Assembly: GCA_023362775.1 (NCBI GenBank)
Contig: JALMGJ010000014.1
Coordinates: forward strand, 1,860,001 to 1,924,000
From: Charina bottae
Lineage: Eukaryota > Chordata > Lepidosauria > Squamata > Charinaidae
Length of the DNA stretch: 64,000 nucleotides
Direction of reading: 5' to 3'
Below the pieces are notes generated by a model. That model was not told the DNA's origin, ran no database searches, and saw only the letters and a list, made by a program, of their open reading frames with translations. The stretch's first letter is position 1. Each line of letters begins with the position of its first letter. The translations under genes and the position numbers were made by a program. Below, in pieces: positions 1 to 9,240 of this stretch.

Positions 1-98
1 ATGGTCAGCAACTACTTGGGCCAGATCCAAGAAAGCGTGGCTCTGTGAATAGCTGCCCCATGTGGCCAGTCAGGGAACTGCAGTTTGGAGCATCTCCA

Positions 99-853
99 AG
101 AGCCAGTTTGGACTAGTAGTTAAGGCAACGGGCTAGAAACCAGGAGACTGAGAGTTCTAGTCCCGCCTTAGGCACAAAAGCTGGCTGGGTGACCTTGGGC
201 CAGTCCCTGTCTCTCAGCCCTAGGAAGGAGCCAATGGCAAACCAGGAGACTGAGAGTTCTAGTCCCGCCTTAGGCATGAAAGCCGGCTGGGTGACCTTGG
301 GCCAGTCCCTGTCTCTCAGCCCTAGGAAGGAGCCAATGGCAAACCAGAAGACTGAGAGTTCTAGTCCCGCCTTAGGCATGAAAGCCGGCTGGGTGACCTT
401 GGGCCAGTCACTCTCTCTCAGCCCTAGGAAGGAGCCAATGGCAAACCAGGAGACTGAGAGTTCTAGTCCCGCCTTAGGCATGAAAGCCGGCTGGGTGACC
501 TTGGGCCAGTCCCTGTCTCTCAGCCTAGGAAGGAGCCAATGGCAAACCAGGAGACTGAGAGTTCTAGTCCCTCCTTAGGCATGAAAGCCGGCTGGGTGAC
601 CCTGGGCCAATCCCTGTCTCTCAGCCTAGGAAGGAGCCAATGGCAAACCAGGAGACTGAGAGTTCTAGTCCCGCCTTAGGCATGAAAGCCGGCTGGGTGA
701 CCCTGGGCCAGTCCCTCTCTCTCAGCCCAACTCACCTCACAGGGTGGTTGTTGTGGGGAAAAGAGGAGGAGGAAGGAGTATTTGGTATGTTCGCTGCCTT
801 GAGTTATTTATAAAAATAATAAAGGTGGGATGAAAAATAAATAAAATAAAAAA
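99..853 (+). repeat. tRNA-derived SINE with internal 102-bp tandem array (6 units)
   Basis: The element starts with AGCCAGTTTGG, then a box-A-like TAGTGGTTAAGG head (here slightly mutated). It ends with a LINE-like tail containing ATAATAAAGGTGGGAT and an A-rich end. Between head and tail, a unit running from AAACCAGGAGACTGAG through GTTCTAGTCC (box-B-like) and GACCTTGGGCCAGTC to GGAGCCAATGGC is repeated. I count six box-B copies, near 153, 255, 357, 459, 560 and 661. Two units lost one C in the CAGCCCTAGG part and are 101 bp. Most units are 102 bp, so both strands stay open over much of the array; I read these frames as artefacts. Family naming is uncertain. Confidence 0.85.
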
Positions 854-1110
854 TCTCAGGCAGCAAGCTGATGGGCAAGCTCAGGACTGCCGCCACCCCC
901 CCTCCCGCTCTAGGCCAGTGATGCAATAGGCCGCCTGCTACTCATTTAGCCTGGAATGGAGGGATCCTCAACAAGACCAAAGTCCCACTCCCAGCACGAT
1001 TCCTGCTGCTCCACTCACTATGGAGACTAAAACATGAGTGGAGTGTCGATCGCACCCTCGTGGTCACCAAATTGACATTTTGACCATACTCTGTGGACCC
1101 CCCTGGTTAG
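854..1110. other. Interval without recognised feature
   Basis: Mixed unique sequence with a C-rich run near 893-905. No coding signature or known repeat is visible. Confidence 0.4.
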
Positions 1111-1165
1111 AATAGAGTAGAATAGATCTTAGAATACAATATGATGCAACATAATATAGTAGATC

Positions 1166-1235
1166 AATGGAATGGAATGGAATGGAATGGAATGGAATGG
1201 AATGGAATGGAATGGAATGGAATGGAATGGAATGG
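1166..1235. repeat. (AATGG)14 pentanucleotide satellite
   Basis: Fourteen perfect copies of AATGG end directly at the head of the next SINE. Degenerate pentamer-like sequence (AGAATAGAGT type) leads into it from about 1110, and related GGAAC/GGAAT units resume after the SINE at 1455-1490. Confidence 0.95.
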
Positions 1236-1446
1236 AGAGCCAGTCTGGTGTAGTGGTTAAGGGACCAGGCTAGAAACCAGGAGATCTAGGTTCTAGTCCT
1301 GTCTTAGGCAGGAAGGCAACTGGATGACCTTGGGCCAGTCACTTTCTCTCAGCCCTAGGTAGGAGGCAATGGCAAGCCACTTCTGAAAAACCTTGCCAAG
1401 AAAACTGCAGGGACTTGAATTGGACACGATTGAACAGGAAAAAAAA
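1236..1446 (+). repeat. tRNA-derived SINE with Bov-B-like 3' end
   Basis: The head reads AGAGCCAGTCTGGTGTAGTGG (box A) and then GGTTCTAGTCC (box B). The body continues through CCCTAGGTAGGAGGCAATGG and ends with TTGGACACGATTGAACAGG plus poly-A. That end resembles the GTCGGACACGACTGA end of Bov-B LINEs. This subfamily differs from the GGCGGGAT-tailed SINEs at 99, 3773 and 9241, and it carries the single-copy form of the segment seen at the end of each 102-bp array unit. Confidence 0.75.
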
Positions 1447-1545
1447 GGGGAAGGGAAGGGAACGGAACGGAATGGAACGGAACGGATCTCGGAATAAAAT
1501 TGAGTAAATCTCAAATAGAATAAAATGGAACAGAACAGAACGCAA
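1447..1545. repeat. Degenerate GGAAC/GGAAT pentamer tract
   Basis: GGGAAGGGAACGGAACGGAAT-type units follow the SINE poly-A. Together with the tract at 1166-1235 this suggests the SINE sits inside a pentanucleotide satellite. Confidence 0.6.
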
Positions 1546-1546
1546 T

Positions 1547-2470
1547 GCTCCAGTAAGCCATGACAGTCTTGGGATGAAGTGGGATGTACGTTTGTTGGCT
1601 AAGGGGTTAAACCAGGTGGATTTCCTCCTGCTGCTACTGCCACCCTCACTGGCTGCTGCCTGGGATAATTCAGGCACCGCTAGGCTCTCGGGCCTTCGGT
1701 CTTTGCCTGGGCATGGTCCTTGTTGCAACGCTCCCTGGTCTCTGGGGCTGGGCGTCCTGCTGCTGACGGGCCCCAGCAGTCGCTGGCCCTGAGTCCTGAA
1801 CCGTCCCCCCCCCTTTCAGAACAAGCAAGTTCCCAGCTGGGAAAAGCCACACACATTTCCAGGAGTTTCTACTTTGGGGGTGGGGGGATCTTTTTTCCCC
1901 ATCCCCCCCTGTGCTGAGGTGCCTAATGCCGGCTGGAAAAGCGGTTGATCTGAAGCACCATTAGAGGCATCCTGGGAAGAAATCAATGGCTGGCAAGGAA
2001 GAAGAAAGAGAAGGAATCGGAAGGGGAGGATGTCGGACGCAAGGAGAAATGGATGAAGAGGAGGGGGCAGGAGGGGAAAACTATAAAAAGATGTCTTTTC
2101 GTGTCCTTGCAAGCCTTCACTTGGTCTGTTGCATCAGTGGTTCATTTCCACAGGCACGAAGGAAGCTTGCGGTTGGAAACATTATGCCAGTTATTTTTAT
2201 TCAGGCAACAGGAAAGTAATAAAATCCTCAGGTCATAATAGGAGACGGCATTTTTCAAGTATTTGAATTCCCTTCCTGGTAGAAAGCTAGCCCATCAGGG
2301 ATTGCCGCCCAGCCCACACCTTGCTGTACTGCTAGTTTTCTATTTGCAGAAAAGGATTTGTTGATAAGTTTAATGCAATGGGTTACAGATCTTAACCTGC
2401 AGATTGAGATACTTCACTCCATGCTACCACTCTTCTAGCTAACCAAGAATTATCCCAGCCAATGATAGAA
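1547..2470. other. Unique interval, relatively GC-rich at first
   Basis: About 0.9 kb with short chance open frames on both strands. No recognised domain or repeat. A pyrimidine run ending in TTTCAG near 1820 resembles a splice acceptor, but the sequence after it carries no protein I recognise. Confidence 0.35.
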
Positions 2471-2567
2471 TTGTCCTTTATTGTTTTATTGTCATTATAT
2501 TTTATTGTATTTTATTGCATTCCTATGTTATGACCTGTGGTTACAACAATAAATTTTACTTACTTAC

Positions 2568-2600
<33 letters not shown>
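2470..2600. repeat. LINE-like A/T-rich tail ending in (ACTT)n
   Basis: A TTTTATTGT-rich segment leads to AACAATAAATTTTACTT and then about ten ACTT units (2557-2600). This arrangement of an AATAAA-type end followed by a tetranucleotide repeat is typical of non-LTR retrotransposon 3' ends. Confidence 0.5.
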
Positions 2601-3510
2601 GAATTGTCCTTGTTAACAAGAGGATGGCTTGTTACGTAAAGTCTTACACATCTAAAGTTTGGTGCAAGACTGTTTATTCCCAAGAAGTAGGAGAAACTAA
2701 CAATGGGGTTACATTCAGAGCTGTCTGAATGCTATTCTAAGGAGGGGAAGGTCAAAGCAGAATTAGGAATTTACACATTTAAGCAGAAGAATAATATAAT
2801 ACAGTTGGGACAGGACTCATAAGGGGTGCCTTATTCCAGGATATTTTAGGAAAAGCTGTCCATGTAAGTCAAGGACCTTTCAATGTCATTTAGTGGCCTG
2901 TAGGATTACAATTGTTTTAATTATTTGATTGATTGCTGGGCAGTGTCCATTGAGAAGCATGAGTCCAAATACCAAGGTGCCTGGAGGATTCTTATTGTGC
3001 ACCTAAATAATTAAATAAACCAAATGACTTGTTTGTGCTGACAGCCTCCATGTTAAACATGAACCACTGTTCGACTTTTGCATCATTTTTAAGGAGCAAA
3101 ACTCTTTCCTATCTTTGTCCTCCCCCACCCCGCTTCATACCTCCTTTGGATATTGCAGGAGAAATAATGCACTATAAGAAGTTGATAGCTAACCCCAGAC
3201 AATGAAAGATAGAGAAAGATGATATTAAACTCAGAAGCAGTGCAGGACAGGAAATTGTAGTCAACCATTAACTGTCTGCCAAGGAAAGATGCAAAACTGA
3301 AAAGACATGAACACAGACAACCAGTTGCAGTCGTCTGTGTCTGCAAGTGGAAGAAGAGGGCAAAGGAAGAACATCAGAATGGTCTGTATATGGCAAGGTG
3401 TGGTGGTGAAGAACCAGTAAAGAAGATGGATCAAGATATCAGGAGATGAGATGTTGTATTCTAAAGCTTTTAAGGAGAGAGGAACCAGCAAAAGGTTGCT
3501 AGCCTCTGCT
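2601..3510. other. Unique interval without recognised feature
   Basis: AT-rich sequence with only short chance open frames. Confidence 0.35.
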
Positions 3511-3519
3511 CAGGGCCGG

Positions 3520-3700
3520 AATCCTCCAGCCATCCCAGACAAATGATCGTCCAACCTTTGTTTAAAAACGAGATAATCAAGGACTTCTGTGAAGGAGCCA
3601 CTGCACTAAGGAGGCCCTCCATTCTATCTCTGGATGAGTTCCTGGCCTGGGTTTTGCTCCTTTCTATAAACTCATGATGAGAACGGGATTAAGTCTCTCT
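3520..3700 (-). repeat. CR1-like LINE 3' fragment (degraded)
   Basis: The segment GTCCAACCTTTGTTTAAAAAC, followed by text about a GGAGCC...CTAAGGAGG core, resembles the reverse complement of reptile and bird CR1 3' regions. Divergence is high, so the family call is tentative. Confidence 0.4.
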
Positions 3701-3772
3701 GCATCACATAAGTGGGCCATTCCCTCACTCCCTGTATGGTAAGAATGGCCCCTAGGGAAGAATGTGTCATAT

Positions 3773-4520
3773 AGAGTCAGTTTGGTCTAGTGGTTAAGGT
3801 GCTGGGCTAGAAACCAGGAGTCTGTGAGTTCTAGTCTCGCCTTAGGCAGGAAAGCCGGCTGGGTGACCTTGGGCCAGTCCCTGCCTCTCAGCCCTAGGAA
3901 GGAGCCAATGGCAAACCAGGAGACCAAGAGTTCTAGTCCCGCCTTAGGCAGGAAAGCCGGCTGGGTGACCTTGGGCCAGTCCCTGCCTCTCAGCCCTAGG
4001 AAGGAGCCAATGGCAAACCAGGAGACTGAGAGTTCTAGTCTCGCCTTAGGCAGGAAAGCCGGCTGGGTGACCTTGGGCCAGTCACACGCTCTCAGCCCTA
4101 GGAAGGAGCCAATGGCAAACCAGGAGACTGAGAGTTCTAGTCCCGCCTTAGGCAGGAAAGCCGGCTGGGTGACCTTGGGCCAGTCACACGCTCTCAGCCC
4201 TAGGAAGGAGCCAATGGCAAACCAGGAGACTGAGAGTTCTAGTCCCGCCTTAGGCACGAAAGCCGGCTGGATGACCTTGGGCCAGTCCCTCTCTCTCAGC
4301 CCTAGGAAGGAGCCAATGGGAAACCAGGAGACTGAGAGTTCTAGTCTCGCCTTAGGCAGGAAAGCCGGCTGGGTGACCTTGGGCCAGTCACTCTCCTCAG
4401 CCCAACTCACCTCACAGGGTTGTTGTTGTGGGGAAAATAGGAGGAGGAAGGAGTATTAGGTATGTTCGCCGCCTTGAGTTATTTATACAAATAATAAAGG
4501 CGGGATAGAAAAAAAAATAT
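3773..4520 (+). repeat. tRNA-derived SINE with internal 102-bp tandem array (6 units)
   Basis: Intact head with box A (TAGTGGTTAAGGTGC) followed by six box-B-bearing units (near 3827, 3929, 4031, 4133, 4235 and 4337), all 102 bp apart. The last unit runs into CCCAACTCACCTCACAGGG and a tail with GCCTTGAGTTATTTATAC and AATAAAGGCGGGATAG. Units here carry AGGCAGGAAAG where array 1 has AGGCATGAAAG, and some carry CAGTCACACGCTCTC, so units are related within the locus. Both strands stay open through most of the array because 102 is divisible by three. Confidence 0.9.
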
Positions 4521-5020
4521 ACAGGGGCAGAGTCAGAATTTTATGATGTTTGGTTTTATAAACAATATTCTTATTATTTTAGAACTTACATTATTATTTT
4601 AATATGTTTCTCACCTCAAATGATGGGGAAATGTGCCATGGTGGTTGGTTTGTTTTGGGGTGATTGTGGCTGATGGGACCAGGGAAATGCCAAGAAAACA
4701 ATTCAGGGTCTATGAGCAGTCCTGGGCTGGCACAGAAATGAAGCAGCTTTACTGAAGGCTGAATGAATTATTTTTGATATTTCTTCTTGTGTCTTTCTCA
4801 TCATCTAGAGATCACAGGCTGGTCTAAATTAGTCCCTTTCCCCCATTCCAAGATCTGTCACAAAAATCCTTTGAGGAAGACTTGGCTGAGAGATTCCAAC
4901 CAGGTCCACGTCTACCCAGATAGCTTCATGGCTGAATGAGGAATTTGAATCTCAGTCTCCTGGGCTTAGTCCAACATTCACATCTACTCCAATCCAGTTT
5001 GGTTGGGTCTTTCTTGTCTT
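4521..5020. other. Unique interval
   Basis: No recognised feature; AT-rich with a few short frames. Confidence 0.35.
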
Positions 5021-5021
5021 C

Positions 5022-5100
5022 TATTACTATTACTATTACTAATTTAAATTTATTGGCCACCCAACTCCAGTGGACTCTAGTCTAATGCAATCAATATAAC
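5022..5100 (-). repeat. LINE 3' tail (L2/CR1-like) with trinucleotide repeat
   Basis: (CTATTA)n, then TAATTTAAATTTATTGGCC and a CACCCAACTCCAGTGGACTC block. In reverse this is the common squamate LINE tail (GGGCGGCCAATAAATTTAAAT followed by a simple repeat). Confidence 0.55.
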
Positions 5101-5109
5101 TGTTTGTAT

Positions 5110-5880
5110 TTGGGGCTTTAAAAACAGTATTGGTATCAAAGAAGTTTAAAATCAGTCCATGCTTACAAAAGAGACCTTATCAGTAGAGAGGGCAGATCAA
5201 CTCTTGATCTTTTACAAGAAGTTGATGAAAATATTTAGAGGTTGACCATTCTGTACACCAACTAAGATATGAAGTAGAGGATATCCAATGCTTCCTGTTC
5301 CATAGCAACCAGGGAAAAAAATCCATCTTGAACTTCGCTGTAAAATCCATCCCAGGCTTGAATTCCAGCCATGGCATAGTATAAGTAAATTGGCCAGCTC
5401 TTACAAGTATGGTCATGCTTATAAAACTCTTGAAATTGCAATTAAAGCATGAAGCAACATTTGGACTGAGGAGGGAAAAAAATTACAGCTTTACCTGGGC
5501 AACAATGTATAATGCATTGAAACAGCACAGCCGTCTCTCGCTCTTCGTCTGCGTCTCACAAGGCCAGGAAATTCACATCACCGCAATCGTCCACCCAGAT
5601 TTCTTTGTAGAGGTAGAGTCCAAAACTTCATAACAGGAAAAAAAAAGGGGGGGATTTTTTTTTCTCCTCCTTTCATTTGCAAGGCAAAAAAATGTGACTT
5701 GTACATTTTGGTTTTCTTTCAAAATGGTCACCTCCCATTTTGTTGGCACACAAGTTACTGCTTGTGATTTAACTGAAAATTTAGCATTAATCTGGGAATC
5801 AACGCTGAGAGGTTCATAATTCTCAAATGCATGAAGGGCCCTGAGTTCAACCAGGGCAGCTGCAGAAAAAGGTGGCTGAT
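5110..5880. other. Unique interval
   Basis: Contains an AAAAAAGGGGGGG-TTTTTTTT low-complexity patch near 5640-5665. Otherwise nothing recognised. Confidence 0.35.
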
Positions 5881-5884
5881 ACAT

Positions 5885-5886
<2 letters not shown>

Positions 5887-5947
<61 letters not shown>

Positions 5948-5950
5948 TAC
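5887..5950. repeat. (ACACAT)n hexanucleotide microsatellite
   Basis: About ten uninterrupted ACACAT/CATACA units. The reverse strand reads Tyr-Val repeats, an artefact. Confidence 0.95.
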
Positions 5951-6565
5951 AAAAAAGGTTGGGGGCTTTGATCACAGTCTTGACCTTTTAAACTCTGATC
6001 CAGTCTGCTTTTATCACATGGTCTTCTTTGACCCACTCTACAGATGCCCCTCATTTCCACTCACTTTATTCTAATAGCCGCCTAACTTGAGTGAAGGTTA
6101 ATAATGAGTGAATTCAGATTTTCTGCAACTGTGTGTGTAGGCTGCACAACCTAGTAGCCAGATTTGCACATATTGCTCGATCCCACTGCTTTCCAAAGGA
6201 AATGAGATGATCGGTTTCCATTAAAACCCATGCATGCCGATCCTTTAGTCGTTCTTAGAGAACATGGCTATGCTTGCGTGTGTGAACATGTCCCAAGGGC
6301 AAACATTAACCACCAAGGCACTGGATGCACACCATCACAAATGCCCAAGTCAAACAGGGAGGCAAACATCTTTGAAAGATACTGCTCATCCTTCTTGCCA
6401 TTTTTTAAGGTTTGCAAAGTTATTTTTAAAATGTATATTGGCCTGATCAGGGTTGAGCCACATGGACAGAGTTGGGGCCTTATCTATCTCCACTTTCTAC
6501 CTGTTCAACCCCTGTTCTTGGAGCCACAAGGAAGGAGTGAAGAGTAAACCAGGCAAATATATAAT
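5951..6565. other. Unique interval
   Basis: No recognised feature. Two overlapping short frames near 6230-6550 show no known domain. Confidence 0.35.
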
Positions 6566-6573
6566 TCCTAGAG

Positions 6574-6699
6574 TAGTGTTTCTCAACCTTGGCAGGTTTA
6601 AGATGTGTAGACTTCAACTCCCAGAATTCCCTAGCCAGCTGGGGAATTCTGGGAGTTGAAGTCCACACATCTTAAACTTGCCAAGGTTGAGAAACACTG
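6574..6699. mobile_element. hAT-type miniature element (family CAGTGTTTCTCAACC)
   Basis: Terminal inverted repeats YAGTGTTTCTCAACCTTGGC / GCCAAGGTTGAGAAACACTG frame an internal palindrome (CTTCAACTCCCAGAATTCCC and its complement). The flanking 8-bp target duplication TCCTAGAG (6566-6573 and 6700-6707) is perfect. No coding capacity. The 8-bp duplication places it in the hAT superfamily. Confidence 0.92.
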
Positions 6700-6707
6700 T
6701 CCTAGAG

Positions 6708-7015
6708 GCACTCTAGGATTTTGCCTCTGTGTTGTCACAGGACAAGCGGGCTAGCTGTCCATTCTGGGCTAGAAGTAATGCCCTCTAACCCCATTGCTGC
6801 CTGGGTTTCAGTGTTCACACAAACCTTCTTCCTGCCTCTTGACCCAATTAAGCGATTGCGCCCCATTGTGTGAATCAAGACAACCTGTCTCTGCTACGAC
6901 AAACAACCTTTAATTTGCTTGGCATCTGCATTGCCTCCCTTCGTGACTCCTTAAAATAAATGTGTAAGAGGAGGCAGTTGTTTTTGAGAGCTTGTGTGGC
7001 TCCTACAAATCATTT
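6708..7015. other. Unique interval
   Basis: No recognised feature. Confidence 0.35.
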
Positions 7016-7096
7016 TTCCTTCCTTCCTTCCTTCCTTCCTTCCTTCCTTCCTTCCATCCTTCCATCCTTCCATCCTTCCATCCTTCCATCCTTCCA
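7016..7096. repeat. (TTCC)n then (ATCCTTCC)n microsatellite
   Basis: About ten TTCC units followed by alternating CATCCTTC units. Confidence 0.95.
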
Positions 7097-7402
7097 TTCA
7101 CTTCCTTGTTAATGTTGGCAGCTATGGGAAAAAAACATTTCCCAGCACTCCTTGATCTGGCCCGAAGGCCTCCCTATGGAATGGGGATCAGGGAAAAGGG
7201 AGAGAAAGTGAGAGACCACGGAAAAGAGGGGGATTGGAGTTCAGTGATGGGCATAGTGGTAGAAAAATCAACCCCCAGAATTCTGGGGTAGAAATTGCCT
7301 TTATTGGTGTTTTTGGGTCTTGTCAATGTTGGGTTTGTGCAGGCCATTTTGACAGCATATTGGAGTGATAAAAGGCGTTCCGTGGAAATGGATGACACTG
7401 TG

Positions 7403-7450
7403 GTCATCTTTATCGTCGTCATCATCATCTTCATCATCATCATCATCATC
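7403..7450. repeat. (ATC)n trinucleotide repeat
   Basis: TCGTCGTCATCATCATCTTC grading into pure CATCATCATC. Adjacent open frames are repeat artefacts. Confidence 0.9.
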
Positions 7451-8028
7451 AAAGGAAAGGCATTTCCCTTGGAAGCCCTCCTCCTCTTCAGTCTGGGGGT
7501 CCCATCTGTTCCGAGGGCAACCCTGTCACTCAACCGGCAGAAAATTGTTGACACTTGTCACTGCAGAAAGCCTGCCGTGTACTTCTTGCTGCACTTGATT
7601 ATATTACCTTTTGGTGTTTATAAACATTTGAAATTTGTTCAGAGCACGGTGTCAAACAGCATCCGAACGCCCGTGTCGGCATTATTTTTGCTCCATTGCC
7701 CGTAAATGCTTCTAACGCTTCCGTGAGTGAGTGAATACGGAATGAGTTCAGCTGCCTCTGACCCAGTTAAATTAGGGGGCTGGACCAGGCCTGGGGAGAG
7801 GAGTAAACCCCCCCCATCCCTTCTGCTCACTTAGGCCTAACCTCCTTCACAAGGTTGTTGTAAGGATAAAAACACAGAAGCGGCTTGCATCCTGCTTTAA
7901 AGTCAGTGGAGAGAAAGGAGGGATAGAAACAAACAGTAGGTATCTGAAAAGAACCATGTATGGAAGACTGATGCATCTGGTATCGACGGCATCTTTCAAT
8001 ACAAGGATAATATAGTCCTGGTATCGGG
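7451..8028. other. Unique interval
   Basis: No recognised feature. Confidence 0.35.
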
Positions 8029-8036
8029 CACTAGAG

Positions 8037-8149
8037 CAGTGTTTCCCAACCTTGGCAGCTTGAAGGTGGGTGGACTTCAACCTGCTGGCTGGGGAATTCT
8101 GGGAGTTGAAGTCCACCCATCTTCAAGCTGCCAAGGTTGAGAAACACCG
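8037..8149. mobile_element. hAT-type miniature element (family CAGTGTTTCTCAACC)
   Basis: Same family as at 6574, with TIRs CAGTGTTTCCCAACCTTGGC / GCCAAGGTTGAGAAACACCG. Flanks CACTAGAG and TGCTAGAG form an imperfect target duplication with a central TA. Confidence 0.88.
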
Positions 8150-8154
8150 TGCTA

Positions 8155-8310
8155 GAGAATGCATACACTATCGTCCTGTAGCTGTTGCTTTTTGTAATGG
8201 TTGAAGCTTCTGGACATCCTTCAAGAGCAGGTCCACATAGAAGACGTTGCTGTAATTGAACCAGGATGCACCTGAAGCACGAGTAACCCTTGTCAGATCT
8301 GACTGGCTTC
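8155..8310. repeat. L2/CR1-like LINE 3'-region fragment
   Basis: The text GAGCAGGTCCACATAGAAGACG followed by TTGCTGTAATTGAACCAGG resembles the common amniote L2-type segment (CCCCACATAGAGCG, then TTGCAGTAATCCAG). A second piece of the same type lies at 19020. Degraded and non-coding here. Confidence 0.45.
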
Positions 8311-9240
8311 AGTTAAGGTTGGTTTCCAGAAGGGGTGGGGAATGTCAAGGGTAGGTAAATATCCTCCCATCCAGCTCCTACGGGCAGGTCTTTGGCACCG
8401 TGTCGCTACCCCCCTCAAGGCTTCTTTGTCATTAGAAGAGGCGTTTCGGCAGTCATCTTCAATTGCACATCTCTTTGTACAGTAGCTTTGAGCAAAATTC
8501 TAGTGCAACAGCATCGTCAATCTAATGATAGCAATTGTGCTGGCCTCCCACAAGCACACTCCTGGATAAGTTTCTTGAAAACACTCATTGTCTATGGAAA
8601 TCCAGGGTGCCATGCTATGCCCACTTACAAGGGGGGTAAGCCCCATTGAGCTAAGAGATCTTATGCCTGAGGAAACGGGCTCTGAATGGTGCTATAATTA
8701 AGTGCATATAATGCAAGTGCCCATATTTCCCCCTCATTAACTTTCTTTCCATCTCTCTTGCTATTTGTTCCTGTGCTATCTGCCTTCTCATCCACTGAAA
8801 CTCAAATGTTAAGCTCCAAAGGGCCGAGGACCTATCTTTTTGCTCAGGGTATTCTGCAAACAGCCACGCAGGCTGAGATACCTGGACAATGAATAAAAAT
8901 GGTTTCCCGACTGTAACCGTGGGTGATGGAAACCGACCGGCAATTCCGGCTAGGGGGATAGTCCTTTGCATACAGACATCAGGGAATAAATATTATTTTA
9001 TAATCTAACATGGAATCGGAGCCTTTTGCTTAGAATTAAAGGCTGGGCTGAACATCGATAAGATCGGAATCAGGGCCATTTTATCTGTGCCTGGGTTTTA
9101 TGCTTTTTTTTAAAATTCTTGTTTCCCCCCCCCCCCTGCCAAGTAGCATATTCTCCTTTTCATGAGAGCTTTCATTTTAATCTCTTTCTTTCCCCTGCCC
9201 CACATGCAGTGGCTTGGTTCATATATCTTGCATCATGCTA
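8311..9240. other. Repeat-free interval, possible conserved non-coding DNA at 8690-9100
   Basis: No transposon signature. The part from about 8690 to 9100 has balanced composition and octamer- and AT-rich motifs, including CTTTGCATA. Conservation cannot be judged from one sequence. Confidence 0.25.

Noticed and set aside
113..481. Open frames on both strands across the 102-bp arrays (also 3787-4459 and 9255-10465)
   Set aside because: They exist because the unit is 102 bp, are open on both strands at once and lie inside a SINE; no sign of selection on a protein.
1800..1920. Exon after the TTTCAG at about 1820
   Set aside because: Acceptor-like word only; downstream frame has no protein-like content and runs into G and T runs.
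3786..3850. tRNA gene at the SINE heads
   Set aside because: Box A and box B are present but the acceptor stem, anticodon arm and T arm cannot be folded into a canonical tRNA; these are SINE promoters.
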